64,000 nucleotides of DNA from Marinobacter maroccanus (lineage in GTDB: Bacteria; Pseudomonadota; Gammaproteobacteria; Pseudomonadales; Oleiphilaceae), in contig NZ_PSSX01000014.1 in assembly GCF_002933275.1 (NCBI RefSeq), positions 1 to 64,000 on the forward strand, in the 5' to 3' direction. Position numbers and translations under genes: made by a program. The notes beneath the pieces are model-generated. The model worked only from the letters and a program-made list of their open reading frames with translations. It ran no database searches and was not told the origin of the DNA. Of this stretch, positions 8,727-17,177 are shown one piece after another. Each line of letters begins with the position of its first letter. Positions within the stretch are counted from its first letter, which is position 1.

Positions 8727-9851
8727 TTACTGGCCGGTGGACAGGTTGGACATTACACTGACATTCGCCTGTGTAACGTTGCCATTGCCTGCATTCTGGG
8801 CAAAAGCGCCAACACCGGTGAAGTTCGCTGAACCGCCAGAGATTTCGTTGCGGTTGCGAGCCTCGGTGTAGGAAGCTCTGCCGTTGGCATCGCCATAGGT
8901 GGTTGAGGAGCCCGATACACTGCCATCAAGATCGGCGTTGTTCAGGAACACATCCAGATCAAGGGCCAATGAGTTGTCGGAGCTGTCATTTCCGCTGTCG
9001 GAGATAGTGGTGTTCCCGCTATCGGCAATGTTGGTTGAGTTGTCGGAGCTGTCATTGCCACTATCCGAGACGGTGGTATTACCGCTATCGGCTACATTGG
9101 TGGAGTTGTCGGAGTTGTCGTTCCCGCTATCCGCGACGTTCGTGGAATTATCGGAGCTGTCATTCCCACTGTCTGCCACATTGGTGGAGTTGTCGGAGTT
9201 GTCATTTCCGCTATCGGCCACGGCGGTATTGCCGCTGTCAGCGACGTTGGTGGAATTGTCCGAATTGTCGTTTCCACTATCCGCAACATTGATAGAGTTA
9301 TCGGAACTGTCGTTCCCGCTGTCAGCCACATTGGTGGAGTTGTCCGAACTGTCATTCCCACTATCCGCTACGTTGATGGAGTTGTCGGAACTGTCGTTCG
9401 CACTGTCTGCCACATTGGTGGAGTTGTCGGAGTTGTCATTTCCGCTATCGGCCACGGCGGTATTACCGCTGTCAGCGACGTTGGTGGAATTGTCCGAATT
9501 GTCATTGCCGCTGTCGGAGATCTTGAACGAATCAGCCACATCGGTGCTGTTGTCGGAATTGTCGTTCCCACTATCCGCAACATTCGTTGAGTTATCGGAG
9601 CTATCCGTGGAGTTGTCGTTGCCACTGTCGGCAATCTTGAACGAATCAGCCACGTCAGTGCTGTTGTCCGAACTGTCAGTGGAATTGTCGTTGCCGGAGT
9701 CGGTATTACCGGAATAGCCGTTATTGGCCGTGGAGGTGTTATCCGCGTTGGTATTCGGATCTCCATCTCCACCCTGGTCCGCATAGGCAAAACCAGAAAC
9801 GCCCATTGTCATGGCGATGGCAGCTGCTAGCAGTGTTTTTTTGGTGTTCAT
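8727..9851 (-). CDS. Acidic Ser/Asp/Asn repeat protein, probable main amyloid fibre subunit
   Basis: This 374-residue protein has a signal peptide (about 1-24, ending in FAYADQ). From about residue 52 to 300 it consists of roughly fourteen copies of a 14-residue unit close to DSGNDNSDNSTNVA, with some shorter eight-residue inserts (DSGNTAVA). The C-terminal 70 residues are different: ARNRNEISGGSANFTG followed by GVGAFAQNAGNGNVTQ, resembling the end of Fap subunits. There is no cysteine. Fap repeats in Pseudomonas are Gln/Asn/Ala-rich; here about one residue in four is Asp, so the polymer would be strongly acidic. First gene of the operon, with AAAGGA upstream of the ATG. FapC-like by position and ends, but the repeat core is not one I recognise. 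Confidence 0.75.
   Translation of the reverse strand: MNTKKTLLAAAIAMTMGVSGFAYADQGGDGDPNTNADNTSTANNGYSGNTDSGNDNSTDSSDNSTDVADSFKIADSGNDNSTDSSDNSTNVADSGNDNSDNSTDVADSFKISDSGNDNSDNSTNVADSGNTAVADSGNDNSDNSTNVADSANDSSDNSINVADSGNDSSDNSTNVADSGNDSSDNSINVADSGNDNSDNSTNVADSGNTAVADSGNDNSDNSTNVADSGNDSSDNSTNVADSGNDNSDNSTNVADSGNTTVSDSGNDSSDNSTNIADSGNTTISDSGNDSSDNSLALDLDVFLNNADLDGSVSGSSTTYGDANGRASYTEARNRNEISGGSANFTGVGAFAQNAGNGNVTQANVSVMSNLSTGQ
8955..9700 (-). repeat. Tandem 42-bp coding repeats with a larger internal duplication
   Basis: About fourteen copies of a 42-bp unit encode the DSGNDNSDNSTNVA motif. Most copies differ at third codon positions, showing that the protein motif is kept while the DNA drifts. 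In contrast a 103-bp block at 9167-9269 recurs at 9401-9503, offset 234 bp (78 codons), with a single mismatch. That is the mark of a recent in-frame duplication, so repeat number probably varies among strains. Confidence 0.85.
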
Positions 9852-9946
9852 GATGTCATTTCCTTTGAAGTTATTGGCTTTTAAGGGATCCGACCCAACC
9901 CGCTAGCCTTCGGGTAAGCCAAGGTTCAGACCCGCCAGAACAAAGG

Positions 9947-9962
9947 AGCGATTCCCGTGCCA
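9947..9962 (-). promoter_or_regulatory. Sigma-54 promoter of the amyloid operon
   Basis: The minus strand reads TGGCACGGGAATCGCT, against the consensus TGGCAC-N5-TTGCW. The GG and GC dinucleotides have the invariant ten-base spacing, with one mismatch in the -12 element (TCGCT). Transcription would begin near 9935, leaving a leader of about 85 nt before the ATG at 9851. No better promoter was seen in this intergenic stretch. Confidence 0.7.
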
Positions 9963-10043
9963 CAATTGAGAAACTGGAGCCAGATGCATGTTTTTTAGGG
10001 GTTTTCTGTTATTCGATGGGAAACCAACCGGCCCTGGCACCGT

Positions 10044-10116
10044 TGAAACTGTTTCAGGAATGAAACAGGGAGGGCAAACAAAGAGGAGGATACAGGCAGT
10101 TTATGCCGTTGTTTCA
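10044..10116. promoter_or_regulatory. Cluster of TGAAAC/GTTTCA half-sites, probable activator-binding sites
   Basis: Four half-sites lie in 73 bp: TGAAAC 10044-10049, GTTTCA 10051-10056, TGAAAC 10061-10066 and GTTTCA 10111-10116. The first two form a palindrome (TGAAAC-T-GTTTCA) and the second and third form CTGTTTCA-GGAA-TGAAACAG. They lie about 80-170 bp upstream of the sigma-54 promoter, the usual distance for enhancer-binding protein sites. The candidate ligand is the regulator encoded at 4639-6015 or another EBP. Confidence 0.6.
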
Positions 10117-10144
10117 GACACATACCTCAAATACACAGTGTCAG

Positions 10145-10175
10145 AAAAACCAAACCCCGCACAGGGCGGGGTTTG
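10145..10175 (-). terminator. Intrinsic terminator of aceA
   Basis: The arms CAAACCCCGC and GCGGGGTTTG are perfect 10-bp inverted repeats around a 5-nt loop. On the minus strand they are followed by GGTTTTTC (T-run at 10145-10149). The site is about 50 bp past the aceA stop codon. Confidence 0.9.
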
Positions 10176-10225
10176 GGGTCTGAAGCGAGCATCAAAGCCC
10201 GCTTCGGCAACATCTGAACCTTCGA

Positions 10226-11818
10226 TTAACCGAACTGGTTCATGGTGTTGTCTTTACCACCGGCCTTAAGGGCCGCGTCACCAGCGAAGAATTCCTTGTG
10301 GTCGTCACCGATGTTGGAACCAGCCATATCCTGGTGCTTGACGGTGGCGATACCCTGACGGATTTCCTTGCGCTGTACACCGGCAACGTAGGCCAGCATG
10401 CCTTCGTCGCCGAAGTAGCCCTTGGCCAGGTTGTCGGTAGACAGAGCCGCAGTGTGGTACGTCGGCAGGGTGATCAGGTGGTGGAAGATACCTGCTTCGC
10501 GTGAACCATCACGCTGGAAGTTACGGCACCACTCGTCGGCCAGCTGACCCAGCTCGGTGTTGTCGTACTCTTCGCTCATCAGCTTGTCGCGGTCGTAGGC
10601 AGACACGTCCTTGCCCTCTTCCTTCCATGCGTCGAATACCTGCTGACGGAAGTTAAGGGTCCAGTTGAAGGACGGGCTGTTGTTGTAGACCAGTTTGGCG
10701 TCGGGCACCACTTCCTTGATGCGGTTAACCATGGCAGCGATCTGGCCAACGTGCGGCTTCTCGGTTTCGATCCACAGCAGGTCAGCACCGTTCTGCAGGC
10801 TGGTGATGCAGTCCAGAACAACACGGTCTTCGCCAGTGCCCGGCTTGAACTGGAACAGGCCAGAAGCCAGACGCTTCGGACGAACCAGCTGGCCCTTCTG
10901 CTTGATTACAACGTCGCCGTTGTTGATGTCTTCAGCTTTCTCGATCACTTCACCGTCAATGAAGCTGTTGTACTGGTCACCCAGATCGCCCGGCTCTTCG
11001 GTTACGGCGATCTTCTGGGTCAGGCCAGCGCCCAGGGAGTCGGTACGGGCAACGATCACACCGTCGTCAACGCCCAGCTCAAGGAAGGCCAGACGAACAG
11101 CGTTGATCTTGGACAGGAAGTCGGCGTGGGGAACAGTTACCTTGCCGTCCTGGTGGCCGCACTGCTTCTCGTCAGACACTTGGTTTTCGATCTGGATGCA
11201 GCAGGCACCGGCTTCGATCATCTGCTTGGCCAGCAGGTAAGTCGCTTCAGCGTTACCGAAACCTGCGTCGATGTCGGCAATGATCGGCACAACGTGTGTT
11301 TCGTGGTTGTCGATCTGCTTAATCAGCTCTTCAGCCTTGGCGTTGTCGCCGGCTTTCTCGGCTTCTTCCAGGGCACGGAACAGGTGGTTCAGTTCCCAGG
11401 CATCGGCCTGACGCAGGAAGGTGTAGAGCTCTTCGATCAGGCCGGATACGGCAGTCTTCTCGTGCATGGACTGGTCAGGCAGCGGACCGAACTCGGAACG
11501 CAGGGCAGCAACCATCCAGCCGGACAGGTACAGGTAACGACGCTTGGTGGTACCGAAATGCTTCTTGATGGACAGCATCTTCTGCTGACCGATGAAGCCG
11601 TGCCAGCAGCCCAGGGACTGGGTGTACTGGGACGTGTCCTTGTCGTAGTTCGCCATGTCTTCGCGCATGATCTTGGCGGTGTACTTGGCGATGTCCAGAC
11701 CAGTCTTGAACTTGTTCTGGGCGCGCATGCGAGCGGCGTGCTTCGGGTTGATAGCGTTCCAGGTCGGGTGCTGCTTCAACAGGGAAGCAATCTGGTCAAC
11801 GTCTTGTGCGTAGGGCAT
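10226..11818 (-). CDS. aceA: Isocitrate lyase
   Basis: This 530-residue protein is the long, Pseudomonas-type isocitrate lyase, which splits isocitrate into succinate and glyoxylate as the first step of the glyoxylate shunt. The catalytic loop is seen as DEKQCGHQDGK with Cys220 (KKCGH in the Escherichia enzyme), and the Mg-binding stretch as IADIDAGFGN. It lets cells grow on acetate, fatty acids or alkanes. It is single-gene, with its own terminator. The 238-bp upstream region contains a palindrome that may be an operator. Confidence 0.95.
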   Translation of the reverse strand: MPYAQDVDQIASLLKQHPTWNAINPKHAARMRAQNKFKTGLDIAKYTAKIMREDMANYDKDTSQYTQSLGCWHGFIGQQKMLSIKKHFGTTKRRYLYLSGWMVAALRSEFGPLPDQSMHEKTAVSGLIEELYTFLRQADAWELNHLFRALEEAEKAGDNAKAEELIKQIDNHETHVVPIIADIDAGFGNAEATYLLAKQMIEAGACCIQIENQVSDEKQCGHQDGKVTVPHADFLSKINAVRLAFLELGVDDGVIVARTDSLGAGLTQKIAVTEEPGDLGDQYNSFIDGEVIEKAEDINNGDVVIKQKGQLVRPKRLASGLFQFKPGTGEDRVVLDCITSLQNGADLLWIETEKPHVGQIAAMVNRIKEVVPDAKLVYNNSPSFNWTLNFRQQVFDAWKEEGKDVSAYDRDKLMSEEYDNTELGQLADEWCRNFQRDGSREAGIFHHLITLPTYHTAALSTDNLAKGYFGDEGMLAYVAGVQRKEIRQGIATVKHQDMAGSNIGDDHKEFFAGDAALKAGGKDNTMNQFG

Positions 11819-11892
11819 GGTCTCAATCCTTTCTACGTTGGTTTTCTAAGTCGATAGGGAGAAGCGTACAGCAACTTCCGAAGCCAAAAGCC

Positions 11893-11909
11893 TGCTCACT
11901 TTTTGAGCA
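11893..11909. promoter_or_regulatory. Palindrome upstream of aceA, possible operator
   Basis: TGCTCA and TGAGCA are perfect inverted repeats separated by five bases. The site is 75 bp upstream of the aceA start codon, in a position where a repressor or activator dimer could act. The protein that binds is unknown. Confidence 0.4.
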
Positions 11910-12056
11910 AAGCGATGACGTTGGTGGTTACTTTAGTGGTTTCAAATTTATAATTGAAATTTATATGATCTATTTTCGGCATTTTTCTGGTGAATGCATA
12001 CGCTCAGATCTGGAAAGGCCGAAAAGCCGGCTGCTTTCAGTGTTTCAGCAGTTCCA

Positions 12057-14003
12057 TCAGGTCAGGCAGAGGACCACCAACCTGTCACCGGGCTGTAGTT
12101 CCAGATAGTCCTTCCGGAACGGATTCAGTTGCAGGTGACGCCCACGTTCATTGGCCTTGTTGCGAAAGACACCCAGGGCGAGTTCACCTTCTGCCGCCAC
12201 GGTCTTCTCCAGAACCTGAAAGGTCGCACTGGCGGGCAATGGATAGTCCGCGGGGTCCCGGAACTGAATCTCGGCACCGCCAACGGTGAACAGTTCATCC
12301 AGCACGATCCGAAGCTCCCGCCGCAGGGCAACCTGGGCCAGAACGTGACTCAGAATCATGGGACTGATCAACATTTCACTCTGGTGCCCGTACAAAAGGT
12401 GGCGGTTATCCGGGTCACTCAGCTCCATTATCAACTGGGGCCTTCGGGCAAAATCGGCCAGAATATCTTCAAGCTGGAGGTAACCTACCATCGACCGGGC
12501 ATCGGCCTCTTCGCCTGAGGCCAGACGGTCGCTGCTAAGCAGGATCACGGTATCGTAGCCCGCCGGCCCAATCCGGCGCAGCTCGCCTTCCACCATGTAA
12601 TCCGCCTCGATATGCCGACAGGTCAGGCGTTCGGAATTCTCCACGTACTGGGCAATGGCCTGTTCCCGCTCGGCTTTCGGAACCACGGAAACCAGGTCCA
12701 CTTCAAAATGACGGTGTCCGTAGCTCAGAAATTCCGCGATCAGGCTAGGCACCCGCCGGTTCCACCCCAACACCAGAACCCGGTGGTTCGCCTGATCGAC
12801 AGGCCGGTCGACGCGCACCGCTTGTCCTCTCTCCAGCTCCGGCAAAGTTGCCTTTTTGGGATCGGGTTCGGTCTCAGAGTAGTCCCGGGCCATGAAGACC
12901 ACCCGGTCGGTCGGATCAATTCGCGAGTCTGAAGGGGCCAGCAGCTGAACGTCCCAGCCTGCATCACGGTGTTTCAGAAGCCCCAGCACAATAACCTCGG
13001 GCCGGGCCGCGGCCAGCTCACCAAGCGTCATTCCGCCCAGCGACTCTCCGCCCCGGATATAGATTTCGTTGCCCTCACCCGCCGTGAGCAACTCGTTGTA
13101 AACTTCCGACAGCCCTGGGTGAAGAATGTTCTGAACCATCAGTCGGCTGATAGTGGCATCGCCGGCCACGACTTCCACCGCGCCGGGATAGGCACGTTCA
13201 ATCACCGGCAGCTTGCGGACGTCCTGGATCTCCGCCACGACGAACGGCAGGGAAGCCTGAAAGTGCCTGGCCTGGGCGGCAATGGAAAGCAGCGCTTTGA
13301 CCGTTTCCACGTCCGATGTCACCAGGCTGCCGGCCTCATGGGCTGCGCTGGGGACGATCACGGCTGCCGCATCCAGACAGGCCACCCGGTGCAGGGCATC
13401 CGGCTGGATCGCCGAGCCTGAACGCAGGATGATCTGGCGGGCTCTGCGCCCGATACCCGGCTCACTTCGCAGCTCGTGAACCTGGGCCGCAGAGGCCTCC
13501 TCCGACAACACCACCAGGTTCAGTTTCTGGGCATCGTGCTTCTCAAGAAAACGTCGCATCCGGCCACTGGAGCCCAGCAATTCGGAGAGCAGCGGCAGGG
13601 TCTGGCTGGTCCAGCCCAGCACCACCACATGGTTTTTGAGGGTCACCGGTGTGAGGCCGCGCTCAAGGTCCGCCATTTTGGCAATCAACCACCGGGTCAG
13701 AATGGCCACCAGGGTACCCATGAACACCACGTAGCCACTGATGGTCAGCAGGGTTGAGACGAAGCGCTGCCAGGTTCCTACGTCGTCACCCAGGTAACCG
13801 GGATCAGTCAATCTCAGAAATGCCCACCAGATAGCCGAGCCCGGGTCCTCGAAATCGCCACCCTGGGGGACCACCAGCAGTCCGCCGATCAACGAGATCA
13901 GGCCAATGAACACACCCACCACAACAAGCTGGAACCCCGCTCCCTTAACGAGTTGGCGTTCCAGTATGAATTTCACTCGGTCGATCAGCCGGAAAGGCAG
14001 CAT
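12057..14003 (-). CDS. CASTOR/POLLUX-type ion channel with RCK-like domains
   Basis: This 648-residue protein has two membrane segments near the N-terminus (about 23-45 and 82-108) flanking a pore loop (AFLRLTDPGYLGDD). A long cytoplasmic part follows with two Rossmann-like NAD-binding regions, the first near residue 124 (HVVVLGWTSQT) and the second near 410 (RVLVLGWNRRV). This is the layout of plant CASTOR/POLLUX nuclear channels and their bacterial relatives, which form tetrameric Ca-gated or ligand-gated potassium channels. The pore sequence TDPGYL differs from TVGYG of classical potassium channels. Ion selectivity cannot be told here. The gene stands alone between aceA and dauA. Confidence 0.8.
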   Translation of the reverse strand: MLPFRLIDRVKFILERQLVKGAGFQLVVVGVFIGLISLIGGLLVVPQGGDFEDPGSAIWWAFLRLTDPGYLGDDVGTWQRFVSTLLTISGYVVFMGTLVAILTRWLIAKMADLERGLTPVTLKNHVVVLGWTSQTLPLLSELLGSSGRMRRFLEKHDAQKLNLVVLSEEASAAQVHELRSEPGIGRRARQIILRSGSAIQPDALHRVACLDAAAVIVPSAAHEAGSLVTSDVETVKALLSIAAQARHFQASLPFVVAEIQDVRKLPVIERAYPGAVEVVAGDATISRLMVQNILHPGLSEVYNELLTAGEGNEIYIRGGESLGGMTLGELAAARPEVIVLGLLKHRDAGWDVQLLAPSDSRIDPTDRVVFMARDYSETEPDPKKATLPELERGQAVRVDRPVDQANHRVLVLGWNRRVPSLIAEFLSYGHRHFEVDLVSVVPKAEREQAIAQYVENSERLTCRHIEADYMVEGELRRIGPAGYDTVILLSSDRLASGEEADARSMVGYLQLEDILADFARRPQLIMELSDPDNRHLLYGHQSEMLISPMILSHVLAQVALRRELRIVLDELFTVGGAEIQFRDPADYPLPASATFQVLEKTVAAEGELALGVFRNKANERGRHLQLNPFRKDYLELQPGDRLVVLCLT

Positions 14004-14074
14004 GTCATTCCTTCATTTTGACGAACTCTCATCGCCAAAGGGTAAACCATTCGGAGACTTCAAGGATCAACGTT

Positions 14075-15847
14075 TTATCCGGAAGACTGATCAGCTTCAG
14101 CGCCAGGTCGGGAAATCAGACGCAAGGCTTCGTCCAGGGAGGAAGTATAGCGGCTAACGCCAGCTACCGGCGTAACCCCGGCGCGAGCGAGAGTTCGCAA
14201 TGGCTGAAACTGGAGATCGGCGATGACGATCTGCGTGCCGTCCCGTTCACAGGTGGCGATGAGCTTGTTCAGGGCAGACAGGCCACCGGCATCGAGAATT
14301 GTGACGCCATCCATATACAGAACGAACCCGCGGGCATTCCGGGAAAGCGCTGCCAGCTCGCCGAAAATCCGGTCGGCGGCGGCAAAGAACAGCGGCCCGT
14401 TGATCTTGAAGACCTGCCAGCCATCGGGCAGTTTGTAGTCGGCAATTCGATTGCTCAGGGTGATATCCGTGACCCTGGTCATCTGTGCCATTTCCCGCAT
14501 GAACAGCACCGCCGCCAGCAAAACGCCGGTCGTGATGGCAATCACCATATCCAGCAATACCGTGAGCGAAAAACAGGTGAGAAAAACCAGAATGTCGCTG
14601 CGCGGCGCTGTTTTCAGCAGATGCAGCGACTTGGGCGCCTCACTCATGTTCCAGGCCACCATAATCAGCAAGGCCGCCATGGCCGGCATGGGCAAGTACG
14701 CCAGTAGCCCCGCCAGCGAAACCAGGGCGAGTAGCACGACCAGAGAATGAACCATTGCGGATACCGGTGACTCGGCGCCGGCGCGGTAATTGGCTGCCGA
14801 GCGTGCAATGGCTGCGGTCGCAGTAATGCCGCCGAAAAACGGCGTAATGATGTTGCCCAGGCCCTGCCCCATTAACTCGCTGTTGGCGCTGTGACGTTTG
14901 CCGGTCATGCCATCCAGTACCACGGCACAGAGCAGGGATTCGATAGCACCGAGCATGGCGATGGCAAAGGCTGCTGGCAGCAGATCCCGGACCAGCGACC
15001 AGGACACCCCGATCGGCTCGCCCGATGCCCCCGCCCGCTGCCAGGGCCAGGCAAATTCCGGCAGAAAAGGCGGTATACCCGCCCCCACCGAACCATCCGG
15101 CAACAGATAGCTGAACCTTGAGCCGATGGTTTCAACAGCAGCGCCCTGGCCATTCAACCACAGTGCCAGAAGACTCCCGATCACCACGGCCGGCAGGTGG
15201 GGTGGCACCGGGGTTTTCAGCCTTGGCCAGAGCAACATGCAGGTGAGCGTGACACCGGCCACAAGCGTGCTCATGCCATCAAACTCCGGCAGCGCGCCGG
15301 CCAGCAGCGCCAGCTTGTCCCAGTAGTGTTCGGGCATATCGCCAATCGGCAGGCCCAGAAAGTCCCGGACCTGCAGAGTGGCAATCACCACCGCAATGCC
15401 GCCGGTGAACCCCAGGGTGACAGACTCGGGAATGTACTCGATGAAGCGGCCCAGGCGCATCAGGGCCATAAGAATCAGCAGAACGCCGGACATCAAAGTG
15501 GCCAGCAACAAACCACCCAGGCCATAGCTCTGGGCGATGGGGTACAGAATAACGACGAAGGCGGCCGTGGGGCCGGAGATACTGAACCGGCTGCCGCCCG
15601 TCAGGGCGATCACAAACCCGGCAATAATGGCGGTATAGAGCCCATATTGCGGCGCAACACCGCTGGCAATCGCCAGCGCCATGGCCAGTGGTATGGCGAT
15701 AATGCCCACCGTCACACCAGCCATCAGGTCGCGCAGGAAACGGCGTCCCCGATAGGGTTCATCAATGCAGGCTTCACGAAATGCGTGAGCCATCCGGAGT
15801 GAAAACAGGTGGGCGCGATGCGGCATGAAAGGCTCGTTAATTGCCAA
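14075..15847 (-). CDS. dauA: SulP-family C4-dicarboxylate transporter DauA
   Basis: This 590-residue SulP transporter has an N-terminal membrane part (about 40-430) and a C-terminal STAS domain (about 460-575, VTILDAGGLSALNKL). The signature stretch GVAPQYGLYTAIIAGFVIAL and the block around AIESLLCAVVLDGMTG agree closely with Escherichia DauA (YchM), recalled from memory. DauA takes up succinate and other C4-dicarboxylates at acidic pH. A role next to aceA and a TRAP dicarboxylate system in the same window would fit growth on organic acids. The STAS domain may link transport to regulation or to acyl carrier protein. Confidence 0.85.
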   Translation of the reverse strand: MAINEPFMPHRAHLFSLRMAHAFREACIDEPYRGRRFLRDLMAGVTVGIIAIPLAMALAIASGVAPQYGLYTAIIAGFVIALTGGSRFSISGPTAAFVVILYPIAQSYGLGGLLLATLMSGVLLILMALMRLGRFIEYIPESVTLGFTGGIAVVIATLQVRDFLGLPIGDMPEHYWDKLALLAGALPEFDGMSTLVAGVTLTCMLLWPRLKTPVPPHLPAVVIGSLLALWLNGQGAAVETIGSRFSYLLPDGSVGAGIPPFLPEFAWPWQRAGASGEPIGVSWSLVRDLLPAAFAIAMLGAIESLLCAVVLDGMTGKRHSANSELMGQGLGNIITPFFGGITATAAIARSAANYRAGAESPVSAMVHSLVVLLALVSLAGLLAYLPMPAMAALLIMVAWNMSEAPKSLHLLKTAPRSDILVFLTCFSLTVLLDMVIAITTGVLLAAVLFMREMAQMTRVTDITLSNRIADYKLPDGWQVFKINGPLFFAAADRIFGELAALSRNARGFVLYMDGVTILDAGGLSALNKLIATCERDGTQIVIADLQFQPLRTLARAGVTPVAGVSRYTSSLDEALRLISRPGAEADQSSG

Positions 15848-15903
15848 GGTTCGGAAATTGCAACGAATGCCTGTAAATTATATGCTCATAATATATTCAT
15901 TCA

Positions 15904-15922
15904 ATGTTAATCTGATTAACAT
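15904..15922. promoter_or_regulatory. Perfect palindrome in the dauA/RHH intergenic region
   Basis: ATGTTAAT and ATTAACAT are 8-bp inverted repeats around CTG. The site lies between the divergent dauA and ribbon-helix-helix genes in an AT-rich stretch. It could be the operator of the small regulator encoded just downstream, acting on both genes. Confidence 0.45.
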
Positions 15923-15955
15923 CACTGAAAATCACCATAAGTGAAGAACAACCTG

Positions 15956-16135
15956 ATGGAAAAACGCACTGCCCGCCTGACACTGCTGATCGACCCGGAA
16001 AAAAAGGCCGCCTTTGAAGAACTGTGCAAGCAGGAGGATGTAACGCCCTCCCAGCGCGTACGCCAATTCATCCGGGAATACGTGGAAGAAAGATTGGGGC
16101 CGGACTGGCGCGAAGAACGCGAAAAAAGATCCTGA
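15956..16135 (+). CDS. Small ribbon-helix-helix (CopG-like) protein
   Basis: This 59-residue protein begins MEKRTARLTLLIDPEKKAAF and continues with an amphipathic helix pair containing SQRVRQFIREYVEERL. An N-terminal strand (RLTLLI) followed by two helices is the ribbon-helix-helix DNA-binding fold. A GTG codon five residues upstream is an alternative start. No toxin gene is adjacent, so it is probably a stand-alone regulator, perhaps acting at the palindrome 34 bp upstream. It ends 25 bp before the ChaN gene and may be co-transcribed with it. Confidence 0.65.
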   Translation: MEKRTARLTLLIDPEKKAAFEELCKQEDVTPSQRVRQFIREYVEERLGPDWREEREKRS

Positions 16136-16160
16136 CTGTGTTCAGAACGTAAGGACTTCC

Positions 16161-17168
16161 ATGAAACTGTTCGCGCCCGCCCTGCTATTTGCCTCACTCT
16201 CTGCTCTGAACGGATGCACTGCCATGCCTTCTTCAAATGCTCAGGAAGCCACACTGTCGGCACCTCAAACCCAGTACGATGCCCGGATAGTGCAGCCGGA
16301 AAGCAACACCGTCCTGACTCCGGAGGAGTTGGCGCAGCGACTGGTCAACACGGATGTCGTGGTTGTGGGGGAATACCATGGGCACCACGGTTCCCATCTT
16401 CTGCAGTCCCGGCTTCAGACGGCATTGTATCGGCTGCGGCCAGAGCAGGTTCTTGCCATGGAGCAGTTCAATCTGGACCACCAGGATGAGCTGAATGGGT
16501 ATCTGCAGGGTGAGATCGGCGAAACCGAAATGATTGAGGATGCCGGGGCCTGGGACAACTACCGCGCGTCCTACCGGCCACTGGTGGAATTTGCACGCCA
16601 GCAGAATCTGCCGGTAATAGCTGCCAATGCGCCGGCGGACGTGGTCCGCTGTGTCGGTCGGAAAGGCCCTGAATATCTCAGCGGTGTCTCGGACACCATA
16701 AAGCAGAAGTTACCCACCGATCCTTTCATGGACACCCCGGCCTACCGGGAAAAGTTCATGGCAGCCATTGGCGCCAGCCATCAGGCAGACGACACCATGA
16801 GCCAGCGGATGGAGAACACCTACAATGCCCAACTGCTCCGGGACAACACCATGGCCACCCGCATTCTTCAGGCCCGGAAAGAGCATCCAGGGCACCAGGT
16901 TCTGCACCTGACCGGCACGTTTCACAGTGAAGAGGGCCTGGGTACCGTGGCTCTGTTGAAACAGCGAGCACCAGAAGTGTCTGTTGTCGTTGTCAGTCCG
17001 GTATTCTGGCCCTCGGACGTCAACGAACCACCACTGAACCAGAATCGCGAAAAAGGTGACTTCATCTACTTTATCGAGCCCCTGCCCGACGAATTCCGGG
17101 ACGCCGAGCGGGAACGTAAAGCCATGCAGGCCCGTTTCAGCCGATCGACCGACAAGACCTGTGACTAG
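16161..17168 (+). CDS. ChaN-family lipoprotein, probable haem-binding
   Basis: This 335-residue protein has a lipoprotein signal peptide (SALNGCTAM, lipid-modified Cys19) and a ChaN-like domain from about residue 55 to 300. The family motif is visible as VVVVGEYHGHHGSH, and a late conserved histidine in LTGTFHSEEG. ChaN of Campylobacter binds haem between two monomers and is linked to iron uptake; other members are of unknown function. The gene sits between the small RHH protein and a convergent macrodomain gene. No iron-uptake receptor lies nearby. Confidence 0.75.
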   Translation: MKLFAPALLFASLSALNGCTAMPSSNAQEATLSAPQTQYDARIVQPESNTVLTPEELAQRLVNTDVVVVGEYHGHHGSHLLQSRLQTALYRLRPEQVLAMEQFNLDHQDELNGYLQGEIGETEMIEDAGAWDNYRASYRPLVEFARQQNLPVIAANAPADVVRCVGRKGPEYLSGVSDTIKQKLPTDPFMDTPAYREKFMAAIGASHQADDTMSQRMENTYNAQLLRDNTMATRILQARKEHPGHQVLHLTGTFHSEEGLGTVALLKQRAPEVSVVVVSPVFWPSDVNEPPLNQNREKGDFIYFIEPLPDEFRDAERERKAMQARFSRSTDKTCD

Positions 17169-17177
17169 AAATCGCCG

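Noticed and set aside
8955..9700. CRISPR-like or minisatellite array
   Set aside because: The units are in-frame coding repeats without constant-length unique spacers and are conserved at protein level rather than DNA level.
8899..9717. A 272-codon plus-strand frame with regular ELSELSFPLSATLV repeats
   Set aside because: It is the exact antisense of the amyloid repeat array; the order comes from the 42-bp repeat, and the real gene on the minus strand has signal peptide, ribosome-binding site and operon context.
10751..11857. A 368-codon plus-strand frame
   Set aside because: Antisense to aceA, which has catalytic motifs and a terminator.
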